From an uncultured Clostridia bacterium (GTDB taxonomy: Bacteria > Bacillota > Clostridia > Christensenellales > UBA1242), in contig CALWNC010000001.1 of the NCBI GenBank assembly GCA_944382715.1, forward strand, positions 331,435 through 395,434: a stretch of DNA of 64,000 bases. The letters are read 5' to 3'. Position numbers and translations under genes: made by a program. Shown in pieces: positions 49,927 through 57,658 of this stretch (the stretch's first letter is position 1; each line of letters opens with the position of its first letter). A model generated the notes under the pieces. That model searched no databases. It was not told where the DNA came from and saw only the letters and a list, made by a program, of their open reading frames with translations.

Positions 49927-50721
49927 CTAAAATATACTATAAACAAAAACATCATTGTAAGTTTCTATCAATTCTAAACCCCAAATTTCCATTTCACTTA
50001 GTGTTGTATCATCGTACATTGAATTTACAAATGCATTGCTAAATATGTCATATGTATAAATTCTGTATGTTTCACCTTCTACCTTGACGGCAAAACAATA
50101 CATATCTAATTGCATTTCTGTTAGGTTTTCGTCCTGCATAAATTGGCTTTTTATTTCTGTTAACTTATCTAAAATCTGTTCTTCTTTACTAGAACTGTCA
50201 CTATCTTCTTTTGTATTGTCGCCAGTTTCGCTCTGAGAGCTATCGTCTGTGTCATCCGTAGGACTTTGCATACTGCCGTCATCATTTTCTGTTGTTTTGT
50301 CACCTAGTACCTGCAAATTATCTTTGGATACATTTTCACTGAGATAGTAGCCCGTCATACCATTGTAAACATCTTGCATTTCTATAAATCCATAATCGGT
50401 TACTTCCATTGCAAGTATTACTTCTCCATTCAAGCTTTTTACTTTAGAATATGCATTATCTTCATATCCATAGGTAAATCCCTCATAATTAAAAAATACT
50501 TCCTCCTGAGGAAGACACTTTTCACTATTTTGATTTTTTAGATAATATTCCAAGTATGCATCTTTTAAAGTAGATTGAACGGCGACATCACTAGCATTAT
50601 TAATTGCGACAGTAAAGGTGGGGATTAAGACAGAAGAAATAACGGCAATGATTGCAATACAAACAATAAGCTCTACAATAGTAAAGCCTTTATCTTTATT
50701 TTTATCTTTTGTAAAAAACAT
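49927..50721 (-). CDS. Type IV pilin-like prepilin protein
   Basis: 264 residues. A short basic leader ends in KDKG, followed by FTIVELIVCIAIIAVI, the class-defining N-terminal helix with Glu at mature position 5. Prepilin peptidase should cut after Gly12. Residues ~145-190 form a Ser/Asp/Thr-rich linker, and the C-terminal part is a soluble domain. No other pilus genes are adjacent. I start at ATG 50721, six bases after GGAG; an ATG 15 codons upstream has no ribosome site. Confidence 0.85.
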   Translation of the reverse strand: MFFTKDKNKDKGFTIVELIVCIAIIAVISSVLIPTFTVAINNASDVAVQSTLKDAYLEYYLKNQNSEKCLPQEEVFFNYEGFTYGYEDNAYSKVKSLNGEVILAMEVTDYGFIEMQDVYNGMTGYYLSENVSKDNLQVLGDKTTENDDGSMQSPTDDTDDSSQSETGDNTKEDSDSSSKEEQILDKLTEIKSQFMQDENLTEMQLDMYCFAVKVEGETYRIYTYDIFSNAFVNSMYDDTTLSEMEIWGLELIETYNDVFVYSIF

Positions 50722-50995
50722 GATAACTCCAAATAATTTGTTACATATAAAGTTTAGGTTTCCCACTTAAATTAGTCAAATAAAATAAAGTATTTTTTAT
50801 AAAAATTTCAAAAAAATTCCAAATTTTACACTCTTAACACAAATTTTTACAACTAAAGTGTAGTTTTTAATCCCAATAATGCACAATTTAAATTAAATAT
50901 AAAGATTAATTTCCAAATACTAGTCAAAAAGAGATACTAAAATGTAGAGGTAATTCCAAGTTGTTTGTAACTTGAAATTTTTGTTGTGATATTGA

Positions 50996-51024
50996 TTGAC
51001 TATAACAAACTTATTTTATATAAT
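50996..51024 (+). promoter_or_regulatory. Promoter of the marR-nitroreductase operon
   Basis: TTGACT (50996-51001), 17-base spacer, TATAAT (51019-51024), 32 bp before the start. The strong consensus lies in the 335-bp gap behind the pilin gene. Autoregulation by the MarR protein is likely but no operator was confirmed. Confidence 0.8.
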
Positions 51025-51056
51025 TAGTATGAAAATGGACTAATTTGGAGCGAGAT

Positions 51057-51524
51057 ATGATTGTAAGTAAAGAAATAAATGATTTAGTTAATGAGTATTG
51101 CAGATTAAGAGATAGACAATATGCTGTCTATCACAAATGTGCCAAGCAAAATGGGCTATCCACCAACGAATTGTTTGTTTTGGATATTCTTTGGTTTGCG
51201 AAAGATGGAATAACACAAAAGGAAATTTGTGAGCGACTTTCTGCAAATAAACAGACGATTGCATCGATTGCTGGCAAGTTTTATAACAAAGGCTATGTTG
51301 AGTATTTTGAGGTCATGGAAGATAGGCGAAACAAACTTATAAAGTTCACTGAAAATGGCTTAAAATACGCAAAACAAATCATTCCATCTGCCGCAGATGC
51401 TGAAAATTTGGCATTGGAAAATTTAGGAATTGAAAATATAAAACAACTTGTGAAGCTAACTACAAAATTTACTGAAAATATGGAGAATGAATTTAACAAG
51501 ATTTCAAACAAAAAGGAGAATTAA
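51057..51524 (+). CDS. MarR family transcriptional regulator
   Basis: 155-residue winged-helix dimer. The recognition region is ITQKEICERLSANKQTIASIAGKFYNKGYV (about 54-82) and the wing EVMEDRRNKLIKFTENG, in the expected order. It is followed two bases later by a nitroreductase gene. Such pairs typically respond to quinones, nitro compounds or oxidants. The start is ATG 51057 behind GGAGCGAGAT; a TTG four codons upstream is part of the ribosome site. Confidence 0.9.
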   Translation: MIVSKEINDLVNEYCRLRDRQYAVYHKCAKQNGLSTNELFVLDILWFAKDGITQKEICERLSANKQTIASIAGKFYNKGYVEYFEVMEDRRNKLIKFTENGLKYAKQIIPSAADAENLALENLGIENIKQLVKLTTKFTENMENEFNKISNKKEN

Positions 51525-51525
51525 A

Positions 51526-52152
51526 ATGGAATTTTATGACGCAGTTAACAAAAGAAGAACAACAAGAGAGTTTTTGGATAAGCCTGTCGATTTTGAAAAA
51601 ATTAAGAGAATTTTAGAAGCAGGAAACAAGGCACCAACTTGGGACCACAACCGTAATTGGCAATTTATAATTCTCCGAACAGACGAAGAAAAAGAATATG
51701 CGTTTGAATACGCAAAGTCTATTGCAGATAAGTTTGACGCCGACAAATATTTGAATTTCCCAAGACCTTATCCTATCACGCTTGGGCAAAAAATGTATGG
51801 CTATGCTATGCCAAGGCAATACACAATGTTAAAAAACGCACCATATGTTGTTGTTCCACTCTTTAAATCAAAAGAGTTAAATGGTGAATATGTTTCAAAG
51901 TTAAACCCTTTTGCGACCATTTGGTGTGTGATTGAAAATATCTTCTTGGCAGCAACTGCCGAAGGCTTGTCTTGCTCTATGCGAATACCGCTTAATAAAG
52001 AGCACGACATTGTGAAAGAAAAGCTAAAAGTTCCACCAACTTATATGATACCAGTTTTCATAGGCATTGGTTATGCAAATCCAGAAGAGCAAGAGCTAGA
52101 ACAATACAAGCCTAGTTTAGGCAAACAAATTCGCTTTGGCAGGTGGAAATGA
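51526..52152 (+). CDS. Nitroreductase family protein
   Basis: FMN-dependent oxidoreductase, 208 residues. The N-terminal RRTTREFLDKPVDFEKI (about 9-25) and AGNKAPTWDHNRNWQFIIL are the usual FMN and dimer signatures. An internal ENIFLAATAEGLSC helix is conserved. AAAGGAG lies upstream, inside the end of marR. The TGA stop at 52150-52152 marks the edge of conserved genome sequence; what follows is mobile-element debris. Probably controlled by the preceding MarR protein. Confidence 0.9.
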   Translation: MEFYDAVNKRRTTREFLDKPVDFEKIKRILEAGNKAPTWDHNRNWQFIILRTDEEKEYAFEYAKSIADKFDADKYLNFPRPYPITLGQKMYGYAMPRQYTMLKNAPYVVVPLFKSKELNGEYVSKLNPFATIWCVIENIFLAATAEGLSCSMRIPLNKEHDIVKEKLKVPPTYMIPVFIGIGYANPEEQELEQYKPSLGKQIRFGRWK

Positions 52153-52249
52153 TTGTAAACAATATAAAGGTCAAGGAAATCATTACAAAATCAAACTTAC
52201 CGAAGGGAGAATAAAAAATACTACACCATTTGGAGGTTGGATAAAATGA
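52148..52249 (+). pseudogene. C-terminal stub of a polymorphic-toxin-like protein
   Basis: An open frame without a start overlaps the end of the nitroreductase gene. It reads KGQGNHYKIKLTEGRIKNT and TPFGGWIK, then TGA. The TGA shares bases with the ATG of the next gene (ATGA), the usual coupling of toxin and immunity genes. The style (short basic beta-rich tail ending in NTTPFGGW) resembles C-termini of polymorphic toxins. Only ~33 codons survive. Confidence 0.5.
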
Positions 52250-52719
52250 AAAAATTAGATTTAGTAAAATTTAAAAATGATAAGTCTTATAAAAATTTTG
52301 GTTTAGTTAAAAATATGCACGGAATAGTTGTTGAATTACAATTCGATAAAGCTGATGTATTATTTTTCAATCCACAGAATGTTGGAGATTATGCAATTGT
52401 AAATGTAAAACTTTTAGACTTAGAATTAGAAAAAGAAAAACTTCCAGCAGAATTTGAAAAAGAATTACTCTCAAAACTAGATGATATAATTGCAAAAGCG
52501 AAAAATGAAATACAACCTATAAAAATTAAAGAATATGATATGGTAGAATTGATTGTTGAAGAAGATAAATATGCCAAGTTTGGAATACACAAAGGAGATA
52601 GAGGTTGTGTAATGGATAATAGTGCTGTACAAGATTATATTGAAGTAGATTTTTCAGGAATTGATAAAAATGGTGATTGTATTTCAGTAAAGGTTGATGA
52701 TTTGAAAGTTGTCAAATAA
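52246..52719 (+). CDS. Immunity-like protein with two related SH3-like segments
   Basis: 157 residues, acidic. The first part (KLDLVKFKNDKSYKNFGL) and the second (from ~92: KEYDMVELIVEEDKYAKFG) look like two copies of one small beta-rich domain, separated by a Glu/Lys helical linker. The second half is similar to the whole product of 53972-54214 (LDLVELINERPVYTKAG). I take both for immunity proteins of the DUF4926-like kind; that name is from memory. GGAGG and the ATGA overlap with a toxin stub support this. Its toxin is gone, so it is an orphan. Confidence 0.6.
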   Translation: MKKLDLVKFKNDKSYKNFGLVKNMHGIVVELQFDKADVLFFNPQNVGDYAIVNVKLLDLELEKEKLPAEFEKELLSKLDDIIAKAKNEIQPIKIKEYDMVELIVEEDKYAKFGIHKGDRGCVMDNSAVQDYIEVDFSGIDKNGDCISVKVDDLKVVK

Positions 52720-52773
52720 TTTGACACTTACCTAAACCTACGGGGCGAGTTTTAGGCAGTTTTAAGCCGTTTT

Positions 52774-52813
52774 AGACCGAAAGTTGAAATTTTCAATTTT
52801 CGGTCTTTTTTTT
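52774..52813 (+). terminator. Terminator in repeat module copy 1
   Basis: AGACCGAAAGTTGAAA / TTTTCAATTTTCGGTCT stem (52774-52806) followed by eight T. Confidence 0.9.
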
Positions 52814-52942
52814 ATGCAGAAAGTCGACACATACAAAGCCCCAAAATGACACTTACTGATTTTTTAAAGTAATAATTTTTAAAAATTTTAGAAAAAATCG
52901 CTAAAAGCTTTATAAATAAAGGAGTTTAGCGATTTTGATTTG

Positions 52943-53017
52943 TGAAGCTGGTGACGGGAATTGAGCCTACTCTCTCAGTCTTATTAAATTTATGCTTTCT
53001 CACTAGACTAAACCAGC
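52943..53017 (-). pseudogene. Degenerate tRNA-like sequence, copy 1
   Basis: 75 nt on the minus strand. The 5' GCTGGTT pairs with CACCAGC near the 3' end, a T-arm-like GGCTCAATTCCC is present, and the end is TTCA. No normal D-loop or anticodon arm can be folded. A terminator-like hairpin (AAATCGCTAAA/TTTAGCGATTT) follows, as after a tRNA gene. Confidence 0.5.
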
Positions 53018-53090
53018 TATGTATTTGGCTTCATAAAATAGAACCTTTTTCAACTGTTTTTTCAGTCTTTTTTAATCATTTAAATGTCCT

Positions 53091-53250
53091 ACCAAGAATG
53101 AGCTCTAAAATCAAAGTATGTGAGCTCTCACAATTTAAAAAATAGATAAATAAAAAAAATTATAACATTGCAAAGATTATTTGTTGAATTTTGCCTCTTG
53201 AGTTTTACCTCTTGAATTTGATAGCAGTTAATAACAGATAAGATATTTTT
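53091..53250 (+). repeat. Attachment-arm direct repeat, left copy
   Basis: Starts ACCAAGAATGAGC and is clearly similar to 59081-59226, including ATAGATAAATAAA, TATAACATTG and the end GATATTTTT. It flanks ~6 kb of cargo. Confidence 0.7.
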
Positions 53251-53420
53251 GTTATTGAATAACGAAAAGAAAGAAAACGAAAAAAAGAAGAAAATATAAA
53301 AATGTAATACAAGTGTCAGTGAATATTGAAGTTGTTAAAAATCGTTTGTTATAATCTAATTGAAAGGTTGAAGGAACAATTATTTAACCTTTTGCAATTT
53401 AAAAGGGGATTTGTTATAAT

Positions 53421-53959
53421 ATGGGAGTATTTGATGATTTAATTAAAATTGATGCAAATGGCGATGTAAGTTATGAAGGGTGGATTGAATGGAAGCATAT
53501 CCCAAAGGACTGATACATTGTCCTATATGTTTAGTTTTAGATAAATGTTGGTTTAATAATATTTTAAAACCAGAATTGCCACAACACGAAAACTGCCATT
53601 GTATGGTAAATAATATTTCAAGACCAATACCAAATATCAATTCTAATGCTAAATGTGATTTAAAAAAATTCACTGATTACATTTTTAGTGACAAATATGC
53701 TTGGAATGGAAAGCGAGATTTGTTTGAAATGCTCGGATTTACAATAAAAGATTCTCAGTGTTTAAAAGAAGAATATGAAATCCAAGCAGTAAGAAAGTAT
53801 TGTAATAGTAATTACAAACTTGGCAAATTAGATATGCAAGGTCAGAGAATTGACATTGATATTAAATTTATTAAAAACGGCAGGAATCTTGTTTTTACTT
53901 CTGGTTGGATGGTAAGACCTAAAGGTGTAATTACAAATAATACGCCACTGGCAGACTAA
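53421..53959 (+). CDS. MuF/CdiA-CT-like toxin, split by a -1 frameshift
   Basis: The first frame (ATG 53421) encodes ~30 residues ending HIPKD-stop (TGA 53511-53513). The -1 frame continues as GLIHCPICLVLDKCWF to 53959. Slipping at CCCAAAG (53501-53507; C CCA AAG in frame, a canonical heptamer) joins them into ~179 residues. Middle part: zinc-knuckle CPICLVLD...LPQHENCHC, typical of phage MuF-type minor head proteins. C-terminal part: WNGKRDLFEMLGFTIKDS and GQRIDIDIKF...SGWMVRP..TNNTP, a DUF6883-like toxin tail (from memory). A TTGCAA-17-TATAAT (53392-53420) abuts the ATG. It is coupled to an immunity gene 12 bp on. Either programmed or a mutation. Confidence 0.6.
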
Positions 53960-53971
53960 AAGGAGAATGAT

Positions 53972-54214
53972 ATGAAGTATTTAGATTTAGTTGAACTAAT
54001 TAATGAAAGACCAGTCTATACAAAGGCAGGGGTTAAGCAAGGTGACTTTGGGGCAGTTATGAGTGAAAAAGCAATTGATGGCAAATGGCAAGTAGTTTTT
54101 TCTGAATTTTATACAGGAAAAGATATTGCAGATATTATGGTTTTAGAAGAAGATTTAAAAGTTTACAAGAGTGTGCCAAAAGAAAGATATCCAAAAAAAC
54201 CTTACACCTACTGA
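53972..54214 (+). CDS. Small immunity-like protein
   Basis: 80 residues, beginning KYLDLVELINERPVYTKAGV and containing a GDFGAVM turn. It is similar to the second half of the product of 52246-52719. The style fits a DUF4926-like SH3-type immunity protein (assignment from memory). It starts 12 bp after the toxin stop behind AAAAGGAG, so the two are co-translated. Its stop TGA begins repeat module copy 2. Its role as the antidote of the adjoining toxin is inferred. Confidence 0.65.
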   Translation: MKYLDLVELINERPVYTKAGVKQGDFGAVMSEKAIDGKWQVVFSEFYTGKDIADIMVLEEDLKVYKSVPKERYPKKPYTY

Positions 54215-54539
54215 CACCTATGGGAGCAGTTTTTAGGCGTATTAGACCGAAAGTTGAAGTTTTCAATTTTCGGTCTTTTTTATGCGAAAAGTTGACACCT
54301 GCGAAGCCCCAAAATGACTCCTACTGATTTTTTAGAATGATAATTTTTAAAACTTTCAGAAAAATCGATAAAAGCCTTTATTTAAAAGGAGTTTAGCGAT
54401 TTTAATTTATGGAGCTGGTGACGGGGATTGAGCCCACTTTCTCAGCTTTATTAAATTTGTACTTTCTCATTAGACTAAACCAGCTATGTATTTGGCTTTA
54501 AAATAGAACCTTTTTCAATTGTTTTTTCAGTCTTTTTTA
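54212..54539 (+). repeat. ~330-bp direct repeat module, copy 2
   Basis: Same order as copy 1: TGACACC, AGACCGAAAG terminator (54244-54281), TTTAGCGATTT element, tRNA-like 75-mer, tail CAGTCTTTTTTA. Differences are scattered, including small deletions. Confidence 0.85.
54410..54484 (-). pseudogene. Degenerate tRNA-like sequence, copy 2
   Basis: 75 nt on the minus strand, GCTGGTT...CACCAGC plus TCCA at the 3' end. The T-arm GTGGG-CTCAATC-CCCGT folds with wobble pairs. The anticodon arm is not recoverable (a CTTTCTCA word is duplicated there). It is probably a decayed tRNA used as an attachment site. Confidence 0.5.
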
Positions 54540-54609
54540 GCCACTAAAATTTCTTTACCAATTTACCCAGCGCAAAAATTGGATTTTGCTCTGCCCACTA
54601 AAACCCTTT

Positions 54610-54641
54610 AAAACACTATCAAATAAGCTAGTGTTTTTTCG
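54610..54641 (+). terminator. Terminator-like hairpin before the NTase gene
   Basis: AAAACACTA (54610-54618) / TAGTGTTTT (54629-54637), then TTC. It is in the 54215-54940 gap, whose other contents are repeat module copy 2 and an extended -10 (TGTTATAAT, 54877-54885). Confidence 0.6.
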
Positions 54642-54940
54642 TTTGCTGTCAAAATATCGATTCCTTGACACTACTTGACAACTATGCTTAATTTATTCAA
54701 TGACACCATCCACCTAAGTTGATTTTGTACTGTCTAAAACTGATTAAATTTGAATAAATATAATATGGAATAAAAAATGCCTTATAATTAGTAACATAGT
54801 GCAAAAATATAAATTTATAATAAAGCATATATTCATTCTTTAATTATCAATATTTTAGTGAAAAAATTTTATTTTATGTTATAATAAGATTGTTAAATAA
54901 TTGATAAATTATGTCATAAAAAATCAGAATGGGAGAGTTT

Positions 54941-55594
54941 ATGGTTAAAAGATTATATAGAAAACAACAAAAAAACATTAGAAACATTGCTCACAATATT
55001 ATAAATTTTTTTCACAAAGAGTTAAAAGGGAAATATGTTTTTACTCAAAGAATTGTAGGATCGGGATCTCTTGGAACAATGTTAGTTGATGATAATGGTG
55101 ATTATGATATTGATTATCAAATTTTACTAACTAATAGAAGCAAAACAAATTTAAGTAATGCAACACAAATAAAAAATGATTTTTTTAATTGTTTACAATC
55201 ATATAAAGATAAAGAACATAAAAATGCAAAAATAGAAAATTCAACAACGTCAATAACTTATCGTTGCTTAGGCAATGGACAAAATTTTCATATTGATTTT
55301 GTGATAATTAAAACATTCCCCGAAAACGATTTGATTATAAGAAGAAATATAAAGAAAGAAACAAAAACGAAAAATGAATATACATGGAATGAGTTGCCAA
55401 AATACAATGAAGCTTATAGAATTTTTAAAAATTGGGATAACAATAAAAAATTAAAATTTATTGATTATTTATTACCGAAGAAAATAAAAGAGAAACAAAA
55501 ACCTGAAAATGATCCATCTAAAATTTCGTCATCACAATTATTCATAAGTGAGGTATATAATTATGAACATAACAAAAGAAATAATAGATTATGA
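54941..55594 (+). CDS. Polymerase-beta-fold nucleotidyltransferase, candidate partner of a HEPN protein
   Basis: 217 residues. The nucleotidyltransferase signature is complete: GSGSLGT (40-46), the catalytic acids in GDYDIDYQI (Asp56 and Asp58), and a third acid in FHIDFVI (Asp119). It differs from the short MntA antitoxins (~100-150 residues) and lacks the helical partner domain of CD-NTases. The ATG at 54941 has GGGAGAG six bases upstream; the ATG four codons earlier does not. It overlaps the HEPN gene by 32 bp. By the known MNT-HEPN logic it may AMPylate and silence that RNase, which is inference. Confidence 0.75.
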   Translation: MVKRLYRKQQKNIRNIAHNIINFFHKELKGKYVFTQRIVGSGSLGTMLVDDNGDYDIDYQILLTNRSKTNLSNATQIKNDFFNCLQSYKDKEHKNAKIENSTTSITYRCLGNGQNFHIDFVIIKTFPENDLIIRRNIKKETKTKNEYTWNELPKYNEAYRIFKNWDNNKKLKFIDYLLPKKIKEKQKPENDPSKISSSQLFISEVYNYEHNKRNNRL

Positions 55595-56126
55595 TAAGCA
55601 CAAAAAAAATATTGATAAATGGATAAACATTAAAGGGGAAATTAAGTATTTAGAATTTGCTAAAATTTTGAAAGACATAAATTGTGAATGTACTTGGAAG
55701 AATGTTTCAAATTTATATAGGTATGACAAAAGATTACAAATAAATATCTTTAAGTACATGTCATTTTTTGAAGAATACATAAGAGCAAAGTTATGGAATG
55801 AAAATATTTATAAAGATTATAAAGATTTAAATAAAAAAACAATGAATGAATTAATTGATTATATATATAATAATAGTAGTATTATTAAAAGTTATTTTAA
55901 TGAAATAGATAAAGATAAATTGTTAAACATAAAACAGTTAAGAAATACAGTAAGTCATAATGATATAGTTATAAAGTGTAAAAGGAAAAGAAAAGATTAC
56001 AAACAATTAATTTTAGACTTTTATTTAGTTATTCCTGCTGAATACAAAGATGGTTTTAAAAAGGATATTTATAACTGTCAAAAAAAATTAAGTATAGATA
56101 AGAAGTTTTTAGTAGTTTTTAAATAA
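55563..56126 (+). CDS. HEPN-domain (Abi-like) RNase candidate
   Basis: 187 residues, very Lys/Asn/Ile-rich and helical. The segment FKYMSFFEEYIRAKLW and the LRNTVSHND motif (Arg127-x4-His132) identify a HEPN domain with the RNase R-x4-6-H active site, similar in look to Abi_2/AbiF-type abortive infection proteins. ATG 55563 lies nine bases after GAGG; a GTG five codons upstream is less likely. The gene begins inside the nucleotidyltransferase gene. Cleavage of RNA on phage infection, held off by the partner, is the inference. Confidence 0.7.
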   Translation: MNITKEIIDYDKHKKNIDKWINIKGEIKYLEFAKILKDINCECTWKNVSNLYRYDKRLQINIFKYMSFFEEYIRAKLWNENIYKDYKDLNKKTMNELIDYIYNNSSIIKSYFNEIDKDKLLNIKQLRNTVSHNDIVIKCKRKRKDYKQLILDFYLVIPAEYKDGFKKDIYNCQKKLSIDKKFLVVFK

Positions 56127-56306
56127 TTTAAATTAGAGTAGAAATTCTCCTTATTTATAAGAACCAAAACATTAGTAATTTTACTAGTGTTTTTTGTTGT
56201 AAAAAATCATTTAAAATATAAAAATTTCTTTTAATTAAAATTATTACTAGAAATTTAAAATTTATATGTTATAATAAAATTAACTTTTATATATAAAGGG
56301 AGTTAT

Positions 56307-56453
56307 ATGTCTAATAAGATTAAGTTATTTTTTAATGAAATTGTATTATTTATTAATAAATACTTTTCAATTCCATTTGTAATATTATTAATTTTTACTT
56401 ATCTTTATCACCAAGATATAAATAAAACTGTTTATATTATTATTGGTATATAG
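56307..56453 (+). CDS. 48-residue membrane peptide
   Basis: Ribosome site AAGGGAG six bases before the ATG, and an extended -10 (TGTTATAAT ending 56275). The product has one hydrophobic helix (about 22-33, PFVILLIFTYLY) and ends with a second hydrophobic stretch. It ends inside the truncated integrase reading region, so it could itself be the truncated start of a longer membrane protein. Unknown function. Confidence 0.45.
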   Translation: MSNKIKLFFNEIVLFINKYFSIPFVILLIFTYLYHQDINKTVYIIIGI

Positions 56454-56962
56454 AAAGAGAAAGAACAAATAGAGATGTTACGGCTGAACTTACGGCTCCA
56501 ACATCTTTTATTTTTGCGAATGATGATGGAAGCGTTAGAACATATTCTGGTTGTAGAATGGTGTTTGATAGGTTTAAGAGAAGACATAATCTTGATAAAT
56601 ATAATATTCATTTTCACGGGCTTCGCCATACATTTTCAAATATGCTTTTTGAAATGAACGAAAATCCAAAAGTAATTCAACAACTTTTAGGTCATCGTGA
56701 TATAAAAACCACTTTAACTGTCTATAATAGTGTAGATAAAAGTTATTATAGGCAAGCAACTGATAAACTTAATAATTTATTTAATAGTGATAAAATGAAA
56801 GAATATAAAGAATTAGAAAATAAAAAAGATATACCTGCACTTAATAAAGAAATAGAAGAAGAAATAGAAGAAGATGATGATGAAGAAATAGAATTTCTAG
56901 AAAAATTGCTTGCTCAAAGAAAATCAAAAAAAAGAATAAAGATTTTGAGATGTAAAAATTAA
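56426..56962 (+). pseudogene. Tyrosine integrase, C-terminal half only
   Basis: An open frame without start joins TNRDVTAELTAPTSFIF to an intact C-terminal catalytic end: HGLRHTF (His-x-x-Arg), LGHRDIKTTLTVY (His and the nucleophile Tyr), then an acidic tail. The N-terminal arm- and core-binding domains and the first catalytic Arg are missing, so it cannot act alone. An inside ATG at 56558 could give 134 residues, but this is surely a remnant. It marks the cargo as an integrated element. Confidence 0.85.
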
Positions 56963-56995
56963 GTCCGAGTAATTTGCTCGGACTTAATTTTTATT
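56956..56995. terminator. Bidirectional terminator between integrase remnant and radical SAM operon
   Basis: 14-bp perfect stem AAATTAAGTCCGAG (56956-56969) / CTCGGACTTAATTT (56977-56990), T-rich on both sides. Confidence 0.9.
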
Positions 56996-57658
56996 CCAAA
57001 TTTTTTCAAATTCGTTTGGCACTTCTTGGATAAAATTTTCCTTTCCAACAATATCAATAAGTGAAGTTTTCATAGTAATAGGAATATTTTTATCTTTTGC
57101 CTGACGGACAATATTCATTATCCAATCTTTTTGTGGAATTATTTTTCCTTTTCGGTTACCTGTTTCTGCTCCAATCACAACCCAATCGACATCTTCTAAA
57201 TCAACTGTGCCTACATCTTCAAAAAGTGGTTCAAAAGTGATATGATAGTGTTTGGCTTTAACATTCTTTTTAAATTCGGTTATTCGTTTTGCTTCTTTTG
57301 CGGTGGTCACTGTCACGCCAAGCCAAACATTATCTAAATTTGTTGAATAATGACAAAATTCAGGGCGTTTTGTGAGTAAAATATACTCGTGCTGTGGATT
57401 ATCACTGAGCGCTTTGAAAATTTCATCACACCAAGAGTTTTTACACCAACTTGAAAAGTCGCTCATACTTGTGATTAACATAACTCGTGGCTTGCCTTTA
57501 TAAAGCTGCGGAAGGCGTTGTTCCATAAGTGTTGGAACATTAAAATCTGGAATATGCTTAAAGCGTTGGTTGATTTTTCTTGCATAGCAATAACTGCAAC
57601 CAATGTCACAACCCATAACAGGGTTAAAAGTTTTCACAAGTTTAATTTTATCTTCCAT
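56984..57658 (-). CDS. Radical SAM protein of a mobile pair (second gene, DUF5131/Gp37-like)
   Basis: 224 residues. CxxxCxxC iron-sulphur motif GCDIGCSYCYAR (Cys17, 21, 24), followed by LITSMSDF, YILLTKRPE, GVTVTT, the paired ITFEPLFEDV and VIGAETGNRKGK. The fold is that of Gp37/Gp68 (DUF5131) radical SAM proteins. It is paralogous to the product of 58079-58744 with a MarR gene between; NCBI names this arrangement the 'radical SAM mobile pair'. Its reaction is unknown. I start at ATG 57658 (GGAGGAAAATA). It overlaps the MarR gene by 11 bp. Confidence 0.85.
   Translation of the reverse strand: MEDKIKLVKTFNPVMGCDIGCSYCYARKINQRFKHIPDFNVPTLMEQRLPQLYKGKPRVMLITSMSDFSSWCKNSWCDEIFKALSDNPQHEYILLTKRPEFCHYSTNLDNVWLGVTVTTAKEAKRITEFKKNVKAKHYHITFEPLFEDVGTVDLEDVDWVVIGAETGNRKGKIIPQKDWIMNIVRQAKDKNIPITMKTSLIDIVGKENFIQEVPNEFEKIWNKN

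Larger units (their letters stand above)
52724..53074 (+). repeat. ~350-bp direct repeat module, copy 1
   Basis: Starts TGACACTTACC just past the immunity gene stop. It contains a terminator, a second AAATCGCTAAA/TTTAGCGATTT hairpin, a tRNA-like segment and the tail CAGTCTTTTTTA. Copy 2 is at 54212-54539, also just after an immunity-like gene. Confidence 0.85.

Noticed and set aside
52943..53017. Functional tRNA gene
   Set aside because: Acceptor and T-arm can be drawn, but the D-loop lacks GG and no anticodon arm with a seven-base loop folds.
53392..53420. Promoter TTGCAA-17-TATAAT for the toxin
   Set aside because: The -10 touches the ATG, so transcription would begin inside the gene; kept only as a remark.
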